Assembly: GCA_002701395.1 (NCBI GenBank)
Contig: NZVC01000057.1
Location: 124,001 to 188,000 of the forward strand
Source of the DNA: Maritimibacter sp.
Lineage (GTDB): Bacteria; Pseudomonadota; Alphaproteobacteria; Rhodobacterales; Rhodobacteraceae
Direction of reading: 5' to 3'
Length of the DNA stretch: 64,000 nucleotides
The notes beneath the pieces were generated by a model that saw nothing but the letters and a program-made list of their open reading frames with translations, ran no database searches and was not told the DNA's origin. Below are positions 44,577 to 53,733 of this stretch, piece after piece. The stretch's first letter is position 1. Every line of letters begins with the position of its first letter. The position numbers and the translations under genes were made by a program.

Positions 44577-46676
44577 ATGGCACAAGCCGCTCGGCAGAAG
44601 CCGACAGCCGTCACCCCGCTTTCTCAGCGGCTGGATCTTATGACCCGCAACCGCGACGTGGTCTTCGCGCTGGCGATCTGCGCTGTGCTTGCGATCTTGT
44701 TCGTGCCGTTGCCGGCTGTGCTGTTGGACATCGGCCTTGCCCTGTCGATGGCGGTGTCCGTTCTTGTGCTGATGGTCGCGCTGTGGGTCCGGCAGCCGCT
44801 GGAGTTCAGCAGCTTCCCGACGCTTCTGCTGGTCGTCACCATGATGCGGCTGTCGCTGAACGTCGCCTCGTCACGGCTGATCCTGTCGGATGGCCAGACC
44901 GGCACCGACGCGGCGGGCAATGTCATCCAAGGCATCGCGGATTTCGTGATCGGCGGCGACTATGTGATCGGCACCGTGATGTTCATCATCCTTGTCGCGA
45001 TCAACTTCATCGTCATCACCAAGGGCTCGACCCGCATCGCCGAGGTGTCGGCGCGGTTCTCGCTGGACGCGATGCCGGGCAAGCAGATGGCCATCGACGC
45101 CGACCTTGGCGCGGGCATGATCGACGAGCACGAGGCGCGCCGCCGCCGCAAGACCGTCGAGGATGAAAGCAGCTTCTTCGGCGCGATGGACGGTGCCGCC
45201 AAGTTCGTGCGCGGCGATGCCGTCGCGGGCATCATCATCACGCTGATCAACGTGGTCGGCGGCATCCTGATCGGCATCGCCCGGCACGGGATGGGCGTGG
45301 CGGACGCGATGCACAACTTCACCGTCCTGACCATCGGCGACGGGCTTGTCACGCAGATCCCCGCACTGATCGTGTCGATCGCGGCGGGCATCATCGTCAC
45401 CAAGGGCTCGAACGAGGGCGCCGCGAACGAGGCTGTGACGTCTCAGCTGTCGGCCAGCCCCAAGGCGATCTTCGTGGCGGCCGGTCTGGTGTTCGTGATG
45501 GGCCTGCTGCCGGGCTTTCCGTTCCTGCTGTTCACCGCCGTCGCCGCCGTTCTGGCCGGGGTCGGTGTCTATTCGCGCGATGCGCAGAAGGCCGAGGAAC
45601 GCAAAGCGGTCGAGGAACAGGTGCAGGCCGAGAAGAAGAAAACCGAAGAACCGGCCGATACCGGCGGTGTAGACACTGTTCTGCTGGAAATGGGCCGCAG
45701 CCTGATCGTGATGCTGAACAAGGACGATGCCGCGCTGCCGGGCAAGATCAAAAGCCTGCGCGACATGTTCCAGACGGAATACGGGTTCGCCCTGCCGCCG
45801 GTGCGGATCAAGGACGGCGACTTCGACAACGCCAAGGCGTATCGCGTGCTTGTGCAGGGCGTCGAAGTCGCGACGGGCGAGCTTCGCCCCAGCGGACGGC
45901 TTGTGATCGACCCGGCGGGCGAGGCGACGATGCTGGTGGGCGAACGCGTGAAAGAGCCGACCTTCGGGCTGAACGCGGTCTGGATCGAGAACGGCGCCGC
46001 CGCCGCAGCCGAGGCGGCAGGCTTCACCGTGGTCGACCCCGAAAGCGTGATCGTCACCCACATGACCGAGGCGCTGAAGGAAAACCTGCCCGAGATGATG
46101 ACCTATGGCGCGGCGCGGGCGCAGATGAACACGCTGGATCCGGCCTATCGCAAGCTGATTCAGGATCTGAACTGCCCGTCGCCGGTGATCCTGCTGCGCA
46201 ACGTGCTGCGCAAGCTGCTGGCGGAACGGATCTCGATCCGGAACATGTCGCTGATTGCGGAATCCATCGCCGAGGCGTCGGTGATCTCGACCAACGCCTC
46301 GTTGGTGGCCGAGCATGTGCGCAAGGCGTTGTCGGCGCAGATCTGCAAGTCGCTGGAAGGCGACGACGGCTTCATCCAGTCGGTGACGCTGGGCGGGACG
46401 TGGGAACAGGAATTCGCCAGCGCGGTGAAGGTGCAGGGCGACGATACCCTGTGCACCATGCCCCCGGCCAAGGTGCAGGAATTCGGCCGCGCCGCCCGCG
46501 CGGTGCTTCAGGGCTATGCTGCCAAGGACGAATGGCCCGCGCTGGTGGTCAGCCCCGAGTACCGGCCGGTGATCCGGTCGATGCTGGAACGCGTCGCGCC
46601 GATGACGCCGATCCTGTCGTTCTCGGAAATCCACTGGAAGACCAAGATGAAGACCGTCGCCACGATCGGAGACTGA
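44577..46676 (+). CDS. flhA: flagellar export apparatus protein FlhA
   Basis: A 699-residue export gate protein. About eight membrane helices fill residues 20-330, with the FHIPEP-type segment MRLSLNVASSRLIL, the charged loop GKQMAIDADLGAGMIDEHEARRRR and ALIVSIAAGIIVTKGS. The cytoplasmic nonamer domain begins near residue 360 and contains LLRNVLRKLLAERISIRNM. Length and motifs are normal. It is followed by fliR and flhB with three-base gaps. Confidence 0.97.
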   Translation: MAQAARQKPTAVTPLSQRLDLMTRNRDVVFALAICAVLAILFVPLPAVLLDIGLALSMAVSVLVLMVALWVRQPLEFSSFPTLLLVVTMMRLSLNVASSRLILSDGQTGTDAAGNVIQGIADFVIGGDYVIGTVMFIILVAINFIVITKGSTRIAEVSARFSLDAMPGKQMAIDADLGAGMIDEHEARRRRKTVEDESSFFGAMDGAAKFVRGDAVAGIIITLINVVGGILIGIARHGMGVADAMHNFTVLTIGDGLVTQIPALIVSIAAGIIVTKGSNEGAANEAVTSQLSASPKAIFVAAGLVFVMGLLPGFPFLLFTAVAAVLAGVGVYSRDAQKAEERKAVEEQVQAEKKKTEEPADTGGVDTVLLEMGRSLIVMLNKDDAALPGKIKSLRDMFQTEYGFALPPVRIKDGDFDNAKAYRVLVQGVEVATGELRPSGRLVIDPAGEATMLVGERVKEPTFGLNAVWIENGAAAAAEAAGFTVVDPESVIVTHMTEALKENLPEMMTYGAARAQMNTLDPAYRKLIQDLNCPSPVILLRNVLRKLLAERISIRNMSLIAESIAEASVISTNASLVAEHVRKALSAQICKSLEGDDGFIQSVTLGGTWEQEFASAVKVQGDDTLCTMPPAKVQEFGRAARAVLQGYAAKDEWPALVVSPEYRPVIRSMLERVAPMTPILSFSEIHWKTKMKTVATIGD

Positions 46677-46679
46677 CGG

Positions 46680-47441
46680 ATGGGTGGCGGCATCCTTGCG
46701 CAGCTGGCCGAGCAGTGGATCTATGCCGTCGCGCTGATCTTCGCGCGGATCGGCACGGCGACGATCCTGCTGCCGGGGTTCGGCGATCAAAGCGTGCCGC
46801 CGCGCGCCAAGATCACCTGCGGTCTGGCGCTGGCCATCGGTTTGATGCCCGCGCTGCCGGAACCGCAGGTGCCCGACAACACCAGCCTGTTGTTCCTGAT
46901 GATCGGGATCGAGGCGACGATCGGCGCCTTCATCGGGCTGGGCGCGCGGGCGTTGATGGCGGCGCTGCACATCCTTGGCGCGCAGGTCGGCTTTGCCTCG
47001 GGGCTTAGCAACTCGCTGACCCCGAACCAGGCGAACGCCGAAAGCGCTTCGGCCATTGCAAGCCTGCTGACGATGGGCGCGATTGCTGCGATCTTCCTCA
47101 GCAACACGCACCACGTCATCCTGATGGGGCTGATGCGGTCCTACGCGATCCTGCCGCCGGGCCAGATCATGCCGGGCGACCTGGCACAGCAGATTGCGCG
47201 GCTGGGCGGCGCGGCCTTCTACATCGCCGCTGCGGTCGGGGCGCCGTTCTATGTTCTCAGCCTGCTGCTGAACCTTGGCATGGGTCTGGCGAACCGGGTG
47301 ATGCCCGCGATGCAGGTGTTCTTCGTCGCCGCGCCCGGCCTGATCGTCGCGGGGCTGCTGTTGCTGGCCTTCGCGGTGCCCGCGATCCTGACCTACCACA
47401 ACGCCGAACTGGCGAACTGGTTCGAGACCTTGGTGCGCTAG
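46680..47441 (+). CDS. fliR: flagellar export gate protein FliR
   Basis: A 253-residue polytopic membrane protein. It shows FliR motifs ARIGTATILLPGFGDQSVPPRAK, a region with IGLGARALMAALHILGAQVGFASG and the C-terminal FFVAAPGLIVAGLLLLAFAVPAI. It belongs to the FliPQR core of the type III export channel. Confidence 0.94.
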   Translation: MGGGILAQLAEQWIYAVALIFARIGTATILLPGFGDQSVPPRAKITCGLALAIGLMPALPEPQVPDNTSLLFLMIGIEATIGAFIGLGARALMAALHILGAQVGFASGLSNSLTPNQANAESASAIASLLTMGAIAAIFLSNTHHVILMGLMRSYAILPPGQIMPGDLAQQIARLGGAAFYIAAAVGAPFYVLSLLLNLGMGLANRVMPAMQVFFVAAPGLIVAGLLLLAFAVPAILTYHNAELANWFETLVR

Positions 47442-47444
47442 ACG

Positions 47445-48581
47445 ATGTCGCAGACCGATACCGACGACAGCTCGAAGACCGAAGAGCCGACGGAGCGAAA
47501 GCTTCGAAAAGCCCGCGACAAGGGGGATGTCGCGACCTCGAAAGAGGTGGGCCATCTGTTCATCTACGGTGGGCTGCTGGCTTTCGTGGGATTGTACCTG
47601 CCGTTGAAGATCGCGACCGGTGCCAGTTCGCTGGGGGCCTTGTTCGACATTGCGGGCGCCGTGGACATCGGCACGGGGCAGGCCGGGCTGGACGACCTGC
47701 GCGGCATCCTTGCGCCGCAGGTGTTTCAGGTCGGCAGCATCGTCGCCGGGTCGCTGGGCATCCTGCTGGTGGCCGCGATCGTCTCGGGCGCGTTGCAGGG
47801 GCCGTTCGTCGTGTCGAAGGAACGGATCACGCCCAAACTTGAAAAGATTTCTCCGGCCAAGGGCATCAAGCGGATCGCGTCGGCCAATAACCTTGTCGAA
47901 TTCGCCAAGAGCTTCGTGAAGCTGATGCTGTTCGGCGCGCTGGCGTCGTGGGTGTCATGGTCGGCGATCCGAACGCTGCTTCCGGGTACGATCATGCTTC
48001 CGGAATTCCTGCCGGGGTTGATCGGGCAGAACGCGGTGCAGCTGCTGGCGTGGATCGTGCTGTTGATGATCCCGATCACCGGCGCCGATATCGCGTGGAA
48101 GCGCTACAGCCATCACAAGAAACAGCGCATGACGCTGAAAGAACTGCGCGACGAGCACAAGGATTCCGAAGGCGACCCGCAGATCAAGGGCAAGCGGGAT
48201 CAGCTGCGTCGCGCGCGGGCGCGGCAGCGGATGCAGCAGGCGGTGCCCACGGCGACGCTGGTCGTCACTAACCCCACGCATTTTGCCGTTGCGCTGCGAT
48301 ACGACAGGGGCCGCGATGCCGCGCCGGTCTGCGTCGCGAAAGGCACCGACCAGATCGCCGGTCGCATCCGCCACCTTGCGCACGAGAACGAGATCCCCGT
48401 GATCGAAAGCCGGGCGCTGGCCCGCGCGTTGCACGCCACTTGTGAAATCGACCACCCGATCCCCAAGGCGCACTGGGCCGAGGTGGCCGAGCTGGTCGCC
48501 TTCGTCTTCGACCTGCGCAACAAGATCCGCCGCCAGCTTCCGACGGGCGCCAGCCTGCGGCGGCAGGAGGACGAGGAATAG
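47445..48581 (+). CDS. flhB: flagellar export switch protein FlhB
   Basis: A 378-residue export apparatus protein with four membrane helices in the first half and a cytoplasmic autocleavage domain. The cleavage motif NPTH is present (VVTNPTHFAVALRY, near residue 280). The N-terminus carries the typical KTEEPTERKLRKARDKGDVATSKEV. Cleavage, triggered through FliK, switches export from hook to filament proteins. It ends the flgB-to-flhB string. Confidence 0.96.
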   Translation: MSQTDTDDSSKTEEPTERKLRKARDKGDVATSKEVGHLFIYGGLLAFVGLYLPLKIATGASSLGALFDIAGAVDIGTGQAGLDDLRGILAPQVFQVGSIVAGSLGILLVAAIVSGALQGPFVVSKERITPKLEKISPAKGIKRIASANNLVEFAKSFVKLMLFGALASWVSWSAIRTLLPGTIMLPEFLPGLIGQNAVQLLAWIVLLMIPITGADIAWKRYSHHKKQRMTLKELRDEHKDSEGDPQIKGKRDQLRRARARQRMQQAVPTATLVVTNPTHFAVALRYDRGRDAAPVCVAKGTDQIAGRIRHLAHENEIPVIESRALARALHATCEIDHPIPKAHWAEVAELVAFVFDLRNKIRRQLPTGASLRRQEDEE

Positions 48582-48614
48582 CGGCCCGCCGAGGGACGCG
48601 ATGCGGCAAAGGAA

Positions 48615-48645
48615 AAAGCCGGGCCATCGTGGATGGTCCGGCTTT
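48615..48645. terminator. bidirectional terminator between flhB and the MotE-like gene
   Basis: AAAGCCGGGCCATC and GATGGTCCGGCTTT form a 14-bp stem with one G-T pair and a 3-base loop, with A-runs on the left and T-rich sequence on the right. It sits in the 88-base gap between convergent stop codons. Confidence 0.85.
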
Positions 48646-48669
48646 CCCTGTCCCTCGGTGCGTGACCCG

Positions 48670-49308
48670 CTAGTCGAGCCTTATGTTCACGAGGTTCTGG
48701 TCGCCCGGCAGTCGCGAGCGTTCCAGTATTATCTTCGAGATCGCGCGCGCGCGAACGGGTTGCATCAGCGCAAGGATCGGGCCCGAATTGCGCGGCTGCA
48801 TCGCCGCCAGCACCAGAACCGAAACCTCGATGTCGGCCTCGTTCATGATCGCGGCGGCCTGCACCGGCTTCATGGCCTTGTAGATCTCGACAAGGCGGCC
48901 GACGTCGGAGGTGTTCTCGCGATCGGCGCGTTCCAGAAGGTGTTCCAACTCTGCCTTCAGCGCGGCCAGTTCGGCGTGCTTCGCGTCCAGCGCGCTTTCG
49001 GCGAACAGGATCTCTGCTTCTTTCTGTTCCAGCTTTTCGCGCCAGTCCTCCAGCGCGTCGCGCTCTGCCTGAAGGGCGACCAGCAGCTCGGGCAGGACAT
49101 CCACCGTTTCGGTTTCAGTCTCTTCGGACGCGGTCTCGGGGGCTTCGGCGGCGCAGTCCTCTGCGCCATCCTCGCAGGGGGGCGTGGGATCGGACGCCGC
49201 GAAGGCCGGCGGGGCCAGTATCGAGGCAACCGGCGCGACGACCGATGCGCCTTTGACGGCAGCCAGCCCGGCAAGGCCAAGGACGGCGACGGTCATGATC
49301 CGGGCCAT
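48670..49308 (-). CDS. MotE-like periplasmic flagellar chaperone
   Basis: A 212-residue protein with an N-terminal signal or anchor segment, an acidic linker, a coiled coil (residues about 75-135, LQAERDALEDWREKLEQKEAEIL) and a C-terminal MgtE-N-like helical domain (VEIYKAMKPVQAAAIMNEAD, LAAMQPRNSGPILALMQPVRA). This is the layout of rhizobial MotE and related COG3334 proteins, which fold or stabilise motor proteins. It overlaps the next upstream gene by one base and belongs to the fliL-fliM string. Confidence 0.75.
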   Translation of the reverse strand: MARIMTVAVLGLAGLAAVKGASVVAPVASILAPPAFAASDPTPPCEDGAEDCAAEAPETASEETETETVDVLPELLVALQAERDALEDWREKLEQKEAEILFAESALDAKHAELAALKAELEHLLERADRENTSDVGRLVEIYKAMKPVQAAAIMNEADIEVSVLVLAAMQPRNSGPILALMQPVRARAISKIILERSRLPGDQNLVNIRLD

Positions 49309-49715
49309 CAGACGGCCTCCTTCACGAACTTGCGGTAGAACACCGCCGACAGGTCTTCCTCTGCCGGTTCGGGCACGGCATCCGCAGCGGGTTCGGGCGT
49401 GGTTTCGGCCACCCGTTCGCGGCGGAACTCGATCACGGGGTCGGCGACCGGTTCGGACGCGGGGGCCACGACGGGTTCGGCGCGCTTCGTTTCCATCTGC
49501 GCGTTGAAGGTCGCCATGCTGTCACGATGCGCGCGGATCGCGTTCTCATAAGTCTCGAACATGGGGCCAGCCTCGACCAGCGCCGCGCGCAGACGGTCGA
49601 TCCGGCGGTTCAGCCGCACGATGTAAACGCCGACCGCGACCAGCAGCACAACGATGGCCACGTCGACGATGGCGCCGGTGTCCAGCAGGCCGGTATTCAG
49701 GATCTCTGCGATCAT
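49308..49715 (-). CDS. small membrane-anchored protein of the fliL-fliM string
   Basis: A 135-residue protein with one N-terminal membrane helix (residues 15-33, AIVDVAIVVLLVAVGVYIV), a short coiled coil (RLNRRIDRLRAALVEAGPMFETY) and an acidic Pro-rich tail ending AVFYRKFVKEAV. Small proteins of this kind sit beside fliM in many alphaproteobacteria; Caulobacter PflI, a flagellar positioning protein, may be comparable, but that is a guess. It overlaps fliM by four bases and the MotE-like gene by one. Confidence 0.65.
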   Translation of the reverse strand: MIAEILNTGLLDTGAIVDVAIVVLLVAVGVYIVRLNRRIDRLRAALVEAGPMFETYENAIRAHRDSMATFNAQMETKRAEPVVAPASEPVADPVIEFRRERVAETTPEPAADAVPEPAEEDLSAVFYRKFVKEAV

Positions 49716-50725
49716 TCCGATGCCTCCTGCGTGGTCTTGTCGGTCTCGGCCGACTCAGGGTCTTCCCCGGCCTCTGCGTCTTCCTCTGCCAGGTCCTCGG
49801 CATTCACCTCGCGCTCGACGCGGAACCCGAAGCGGCCGCCCTTGCGCTGGCCGGCATAGCCGAAGAACACCGGGATGCCTTCGCACATCAGCGAGATTTC
49901 CTTGTCGTCGGCGATGCCAAGGTCGATCGTCGTCCCCGGCTCCCACGCAAGGATGTCCAGCAGCGGCACCTCAAGCTGGTGCACGCGGGCGGTCACCTTG
50001 ACCGACGAGCCGTTGATGTTGCTCAGGATATGCTCGCGCCACGACAGGTCGCCGCCCAGCTTCTCGCCAAGGAACATCTTCGACAGCTTGTCCTGCGCCG
50101 GTTCCAGCGTGGCCATCGGAATGATGACCATGATGGCGCCGTTGCAGTCGCCGATGGTCACCGACATCCGGGCGACGGCGCAGGGGGTCTTACCGCCCTG
50201 AAGCGCGGGCATCTGCTGCGGGACTTCCATCGTGTCGACGATGAAGGTCGCTTCTGTCAGGCGCGACACGTTGTCGGACAGTTCGGCAAGGATCAGGTCG
50301 ATCAGATCGCGCGAGATCTGGCGTTCGATAACCGAAGCGGCCCGCTTTGGGGCGGTGCCGGGGCGGGGGCGCCCGCCAAGTTGGGTTTCAAGCGCCGAGA
50401 AGATCATCTCGCTGTCCAGAACCACGGCCATCGTGCCGCCCCACGACCGGGCTTCGACCGCGGCGCAGATCCCGAACTTGTCCACGTCCGCCACGACGTC
50501 TTCCCACGCCATGTACTCGACCGACGAAAAGCCGATGTCGCACAGGAACGCGGCCTTGGTCTTGAAGGTCGATACCAGCGACACCGCCATGCGCGAAAAG
50601 ATGATGTCCAGCATCGGCAGCTGCGTGATGCCGGCGGACGCCTGCGAGATCAGCTCTTCCTCGACCGTGCGGGTCATGCCATGCGGTTGGGCCGATTGGG
50701 GCGATTGGGATGTGGTGGCTTCCAT
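49712..50725 (-). CDS. fliM: flagellar motor switch protein FliM
   Basis: A 337-residue C-ring protein. The CheY-binding N-terminal peptide of other FliM proteins is not obvious; instead the start is Gln/Ser-rich. The middle CheC-like domain (FSSVEYMAWEDVVADVDKFG, GGTMAVVLDSEMIFSALETQLGG) and the C-terminal SpoA domain (VKVTARVHQLEVPLLDILAWEPGTTIDLG) are clear, and an acidic tail follows. It is encoded 15 bases after fliL. Confidence 0.93.
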   Translation of the reverse strand: MEATTSQSPQSAQPHGMTRTVEEELISQASAGITQLPMLDIIFSRMAVSLVSTFKTKAAFLCDIGFSSVEYMAWEDVVADVDKFGICAAVEARSWGGTMAVVLDSEMIFSALETQLGGRPRPGTAPKRAASVIERQISRDLIDLILAELSDNVSRLTEATFIVDTMEVPQQMPALQGGKTPCAVARMSVTIGDCNGAIMVIIPMATLEPAQDKLSKMFLGEKLGGDLSWREHILSNINGSSVKVTARVHQLEVPLLDILAWEPGTTIDLGIADDKEISLMCEGIPVFFGYAGQRKGGRFGFRVEREVNAEDLAEEDAEAGEDPESAETDKTTQEASE

Positions 50726-50740
50726 GTCGGTGTCCCCGGA

Positions 50741-51253
50741 TTACTGGACCACGAAGTCCTGAAACAGGACCTCGGAAACGGTTTGGTCAGACAGGCTTGC
50801 GGTGGCGCGGCGTTTCAGTTCGCCGCGGACAAGGCTCATGCCCGCGCTGCCGGTCACGTCGCGTACCGAAAGCTGCGACAGGTATTCGATGAAGACGTCG
50901 CGCAGGACCGCGACCGTGTCCGAGTTGCTGGTCGGGGCATCGTGCGACCCCGAGTCTTCCGATCCAAGGTCCAGAACCACGACCGGATTCACCAGCAGAT
51001 GGCGGGTGTCCGTCGTCTCGCCGGTTTGCAGGACCAGCGTGATGCGGCCGACGTCGATCTGAACGTGATGCGATTCTGCAACTTCCGGCGTATGATTTTT
51101 CGCATCATCGACCTCCGAAGCCGCATTCAGGCCCATGTTCGTCCATGCCAGAACGCCCGCACCGGCGCCGCCCAGGAACGACACCAAAACCAGAATCACC
51201 AGAAGTTTGATCTTTGGGCCGCTTTTCTTGGGGGCCGGAGCCTCGTCAGCCAT
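50741..51253 (-). CDS. fliL: flagellar basal body-associated protein FliL
   Basis: A 170-residue single-pass membrane protein. It starts MADEAPAPKKSGPKIKLLVI, with the membrane helix at residues 15-38, and ends in a periplasmic domain that includes RHLLVNPVVVLDLG and VFIEYLSQLSVRDVTG, standard FliL segments. It surrounds the stator and supports torque. The ATG at 51253 has GAGGA upstream. It heads the minus-strand string fliL-fliM-(49308)-motE-like and is divergent from fliF. Confidence 0.93.
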   Translation of the reverse strand: MADEAPAPKKSGPKIKLLVILVLVSFLGGAGAGVLAWTNMGLNAASEVDDAKNHTPEVAESHHVQIDVGRITLVLQTGETTDTRHLLVNPVVVLDLGSEDSGSHDAPTSNSDTVAVLRDVFIEYLSQLSVRDVTGSAGMSLVRGELKRRATASLSDQTVSEVLFQDFVVQ

Positions 51254-51274
51254 GAATGAATCCTCAGACGTCAA

Positions 51275-51283
51275 TTTTTCGCA
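51275..51283 (-). promoter_or_regulatory. TGCGAAAAA element upstream of fliL
   Basis: Exact copy followed by TTGACG, 22 bases before the fliL start. Confidence 0.6.
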
Positions 51284-51335
51284 TTCATGCTAGCCGACCT
51301 TCCATTCAAAGGGAAGAACACAGTCGCCGGAAGTT

Positions 51336-51344
51336 TGCGAAAAA
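51336..51344 (+). promoter_or_regulatory. TGCGAAAAA element upstream of fliF
   Basis: Exact copy in TTTGCGAAAAATTTT, 80 bases before the fliF start and pointing away from the fliL copy. A related palindromic word, AAATTCGCAAATTT, follows at 51385-51398. Confidence 0.65.
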
Positions 51345-51423
51345 TTTTCTTGTGAGTCGCGAGGCAAGCATCTACGGTCTTCTTAAATTCGCAAATTTCC
51401 ATACCCGGTAAGTCGGCAAGCAA

Positions 51424-53076
51424 GTGAACGAACTCATCGAGAACCTGAAGGGGCTGGGCCGCCGGCGTCTTATGCTGATGGGGCTGACAGCGGTCGGCCT
51501 GGTCCTTGCGCTTGTCGTCGGGCTGTCGGTCGCGATGTCGCCGAAGTACCGGCCGCTTGCGATGGACATTCCTGCCTCTGACGCATCGCGCATGATGACC
51601 GAGCTAGAGCAGGCGGGTTTCTCGCCGCGCATCTCGGCCGATGGCACCATGCTTAGCCTGCCGGAAGACGAGGTCGCCCGCGCCCGCATGGCACTGGCCG
51701 AGGCCGGACTGCCCGCCGAGGGCAACGCGGGCTGGGAACTGTTCGACCAGAACTCTGGTCTGGGGATGAACAGCTTTCTGCAACAGATCAATCGCCTGCG
51801 CGCGCTTGAGGGCGAACTGGCCCGGTCGATCGAGACCATCGACAACGTCGACACCGCGCGGGTCCACCTTGTGCTGCCCGATCGCGAGACGTTCTCGCAG
51901 GAACGGCCGGAACCTTCTGCCTCGGTCGTCATCCACACCCGACGCACCGCACCGCTGGAACGCAGTCAGGCGCTGGCCATCCGCAGCCTTGTCGCGGCCG
52001 CCGTTCCGCGCCTGTCGCCGGACCGGATCACCATCCTTGACGGCGCCGGGCAGGCGATCCTCAGCGAAGAGGATCTGTCCGAAGGGAACGGCCTGAACTC
52101 GGCCCGCGCCGAGATCGAAGAACGGCTGCGCCAGAACGTTGAAAGCATCCTTGCCGCCCACGTCGGCACCGGCAACGTCCGGGTGCGCGTGACCGCCGAT
52201 CTCGACACCTCGCGCGAGGTTGTCGTTCAGGAAAGCTTCGACCCCGACCAGCAGGTGCCGCGGTCCATCGTTTCGGTGACCGAGCAGAACGACAGCGCCG
52301 ACAGTTCCAGCAGCACCGTCGACGTGGCCAACAACCTGCCCGGCATCGACAACGGCGGCGGCGGCGTTGGCCGGTCCGAGACGAACACGTCCAGCCGGGA
52401 CGAATCGGTGTTCGAGATCGGCAACACCCGGTCCGAGCTGATCCGCGAGCCCGGCGCCATCACCCGGCTGTCCGTTGCGGTCGTCGTGAACGGCACATGG
52501 GACGCGAACGGCGCCTATACCCCCCGTACCCCCGAAGATCTGGAACGGCTGACGGCGCTGGTGCACTCGGCCGCCGGGATCGACGAGGAACGCGGCGACG
52601 TCGTCACCGTCGAGAACCTGAGCTTTGTCGCCGGTGATCCCACCGCGACAGCCCGCGAGCGCAGCGGTTTCATGGACGTGGTCGCGATGAACTTCGGCGC
52701 CATCGTCCGTGCGCTTGCCGCCGTGGTCGTCGTTGCGCTGCTGCTGTTCTTCGGGGTGCGCCCGCTGATGCGGTCGTTCGCGGCCTCGACCGAAGCCGCC
52801 GCGGACGGCGATGCGACCGCCGATGCCGTGGCCATCGAGACCCCCGACGCCGAAACGCCCGCTGCCGCAGGCACGCCCGGCGCCCCCGGCGAACAGCCGC
52901 GGCCCAAGCCGATGGCAGAGCCTGTTATCGTCGAGGAAGAGGAAGAATTCGTCTCGCTCGCCTCTGTCTCGGGCAATGTCATGCGTCGGCACATCGACGA
53001 ACTGACCAAGCTGATCGAGGTCGAGCCCGAAGGCTCGCTGCGGATCATCCGCAGCTGGATCAACCAGAAGAGCTGA
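51424..53076 (+). CDS. fliF: flagellar MS-ring protein FliF
   Basis: A 550-residue membrane ring protein. The first membrane helix is at residues 15-37 (LMGLTAVGLVLALVVGLSVAM), and the second near 425-445 (IVRALAAVVVVALLLFFGVRPL). Ring-building motifs include NAGWELFDQNSGLGMNSFLQ, RVHLVLPDRETFSQERPEPSASV and LSVAVVVNGTW. The C-terminal FliG-binding tail is present (MRRHIDELTKLIEVEPEGSLRIIRSWI). It uses a GTG start with no strong ribosome binding site. It begins the string fliF-fliH-fliN-fliP-fliG. Confidence 0.95.
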   Translation: MNELIENLKGLGRRRLMLMGLTAVGLVLALVVGLSVAMSPKYRPLAMDIPASDASRMMTELEQAGFSPRISADGTMLSLPEDEVARARMALAEAGLPAEGNAGWELFDQNSGLGMNSFLQQINRLRALEGELARSIETIDNVDTARVHLVLPDRETFSQERPEPSASVVIHTRRTAPLERSQALAIRSLVAAAVPRLSPDRITILDGAGQAILSEEDLSEGNGLNSARAEIEERLRQNVESILAAHVGTGNVRVRVTADLDTSREVVVQESFDPDQQVPRSIVSVTEQNDSADSSSSTVDVANNLPGIDNGGGGVGRSETNTSSRDESVFEIGNTRSELIREPGAITRLSVAVVVNGTWDANGAYTPRTPEDLERLTALVHSAAGIDEERGDVVTVENLSFVAGDPTATARERSGFMDVVAMNFGAIVRALAAVVVVALLLFFGVRPLMRSFAASTEAAADGDATADAVAIETPDAETPAAAGTPGAPGEQPRPKPMAEPVIVEEEEEFVSLASVSGNVMRRHIDELTKLIEVEPEGSLRIIRSWINQKS

Positions 53077-53079
53077 TAG

Positions 53080-53733
53080 ATGGCGAGCAAGAGCATCCTC
53101 AGCCCCCCGGATTTCGACGTGGAAGACCGCGTCGAGGCAGAGCGCGCGCAGGTGAGGGCCACCAGCTTCACCCGGGCCGAGATGGACGCGGCCATTGCCA
53201 GCGCCGTCGAAGCCGCGCGGGCCGAGGCCTATGCCGAAGGCTACACCGCCGGCGAGACCGCGATGCGCGACAGCATCGCGCAGAAACAGGCGGCGACGCT
53301 GGAAACGCTGCTGCCGCGCATCGACGAGCTTTTGGCCGGTCAGCAGGTGTACTGCGACGGGCTAGAGCTGGAGATGATCGCTTTCATGCGGGATTTTTGC
53401 GAAAAACTGTTCCCCGAAATGGTCGGGGAATACGGCCGCGAGCAGTTGGCCACCGAACTGCGCCAGATCGCGCGGCGCGCGCTGGGCAGCCCGTGGCTGG
53501 AGGTGAAGGTGCCCGAAGGCTACGGCGCGCTTGCCCGTGAACTGGCCCGCCCCGAAGGCGAGGGCACAGAGCTTCGGGTGACCGAAGATTCCGATCTTCT
53601 GGCCTGCGCGGTCAGCGCAAACTGGCAGAACGGCCGTTCCGCCTATGACTTCGACGCCCTGTGCGGGGACATCCTTTCGCTGTTCAGGGCCCCCAATCTC
53701 TCGTTCAACAGACAGCCGGGAAATGTGACATGA
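53080..53733 (+). CDS. fliH: FliH-like flagellar export protein
   Basis: A 217-residue protein with a helical N-terminal half (MDAAIASAVEAARAEAYAEGYTAGE, the Ala/Gly/Glu repeat style of FliH) and a C-terminal region LEMIAFMRDFCEKLFPEMV comparable to FliH/F-type stator subunits. FliH restrains FliI and brings it to the gate. Its place between fliF and fliN supports the call. It overlaps fliN by ATGA. Confidence 0.75.
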   Translation: MASKSILSPPDFDVEDRVEAERAQVRATSFTRAEMDAAIASAVEAARAEAYAEGYTAGETAMRDSIAQKQAATLETLLPRIDELLAGQQVYCDGLELEMIAFMRDFCEKLFPEMVGEYGREQLATELRQIARRALGSPWLEVKVPEGYGALARELARPEGEGTELRVTEDSDLLACAVSANWQNGRSAYDFDALCGDILSLFRAPNLSFNRQPGNVT

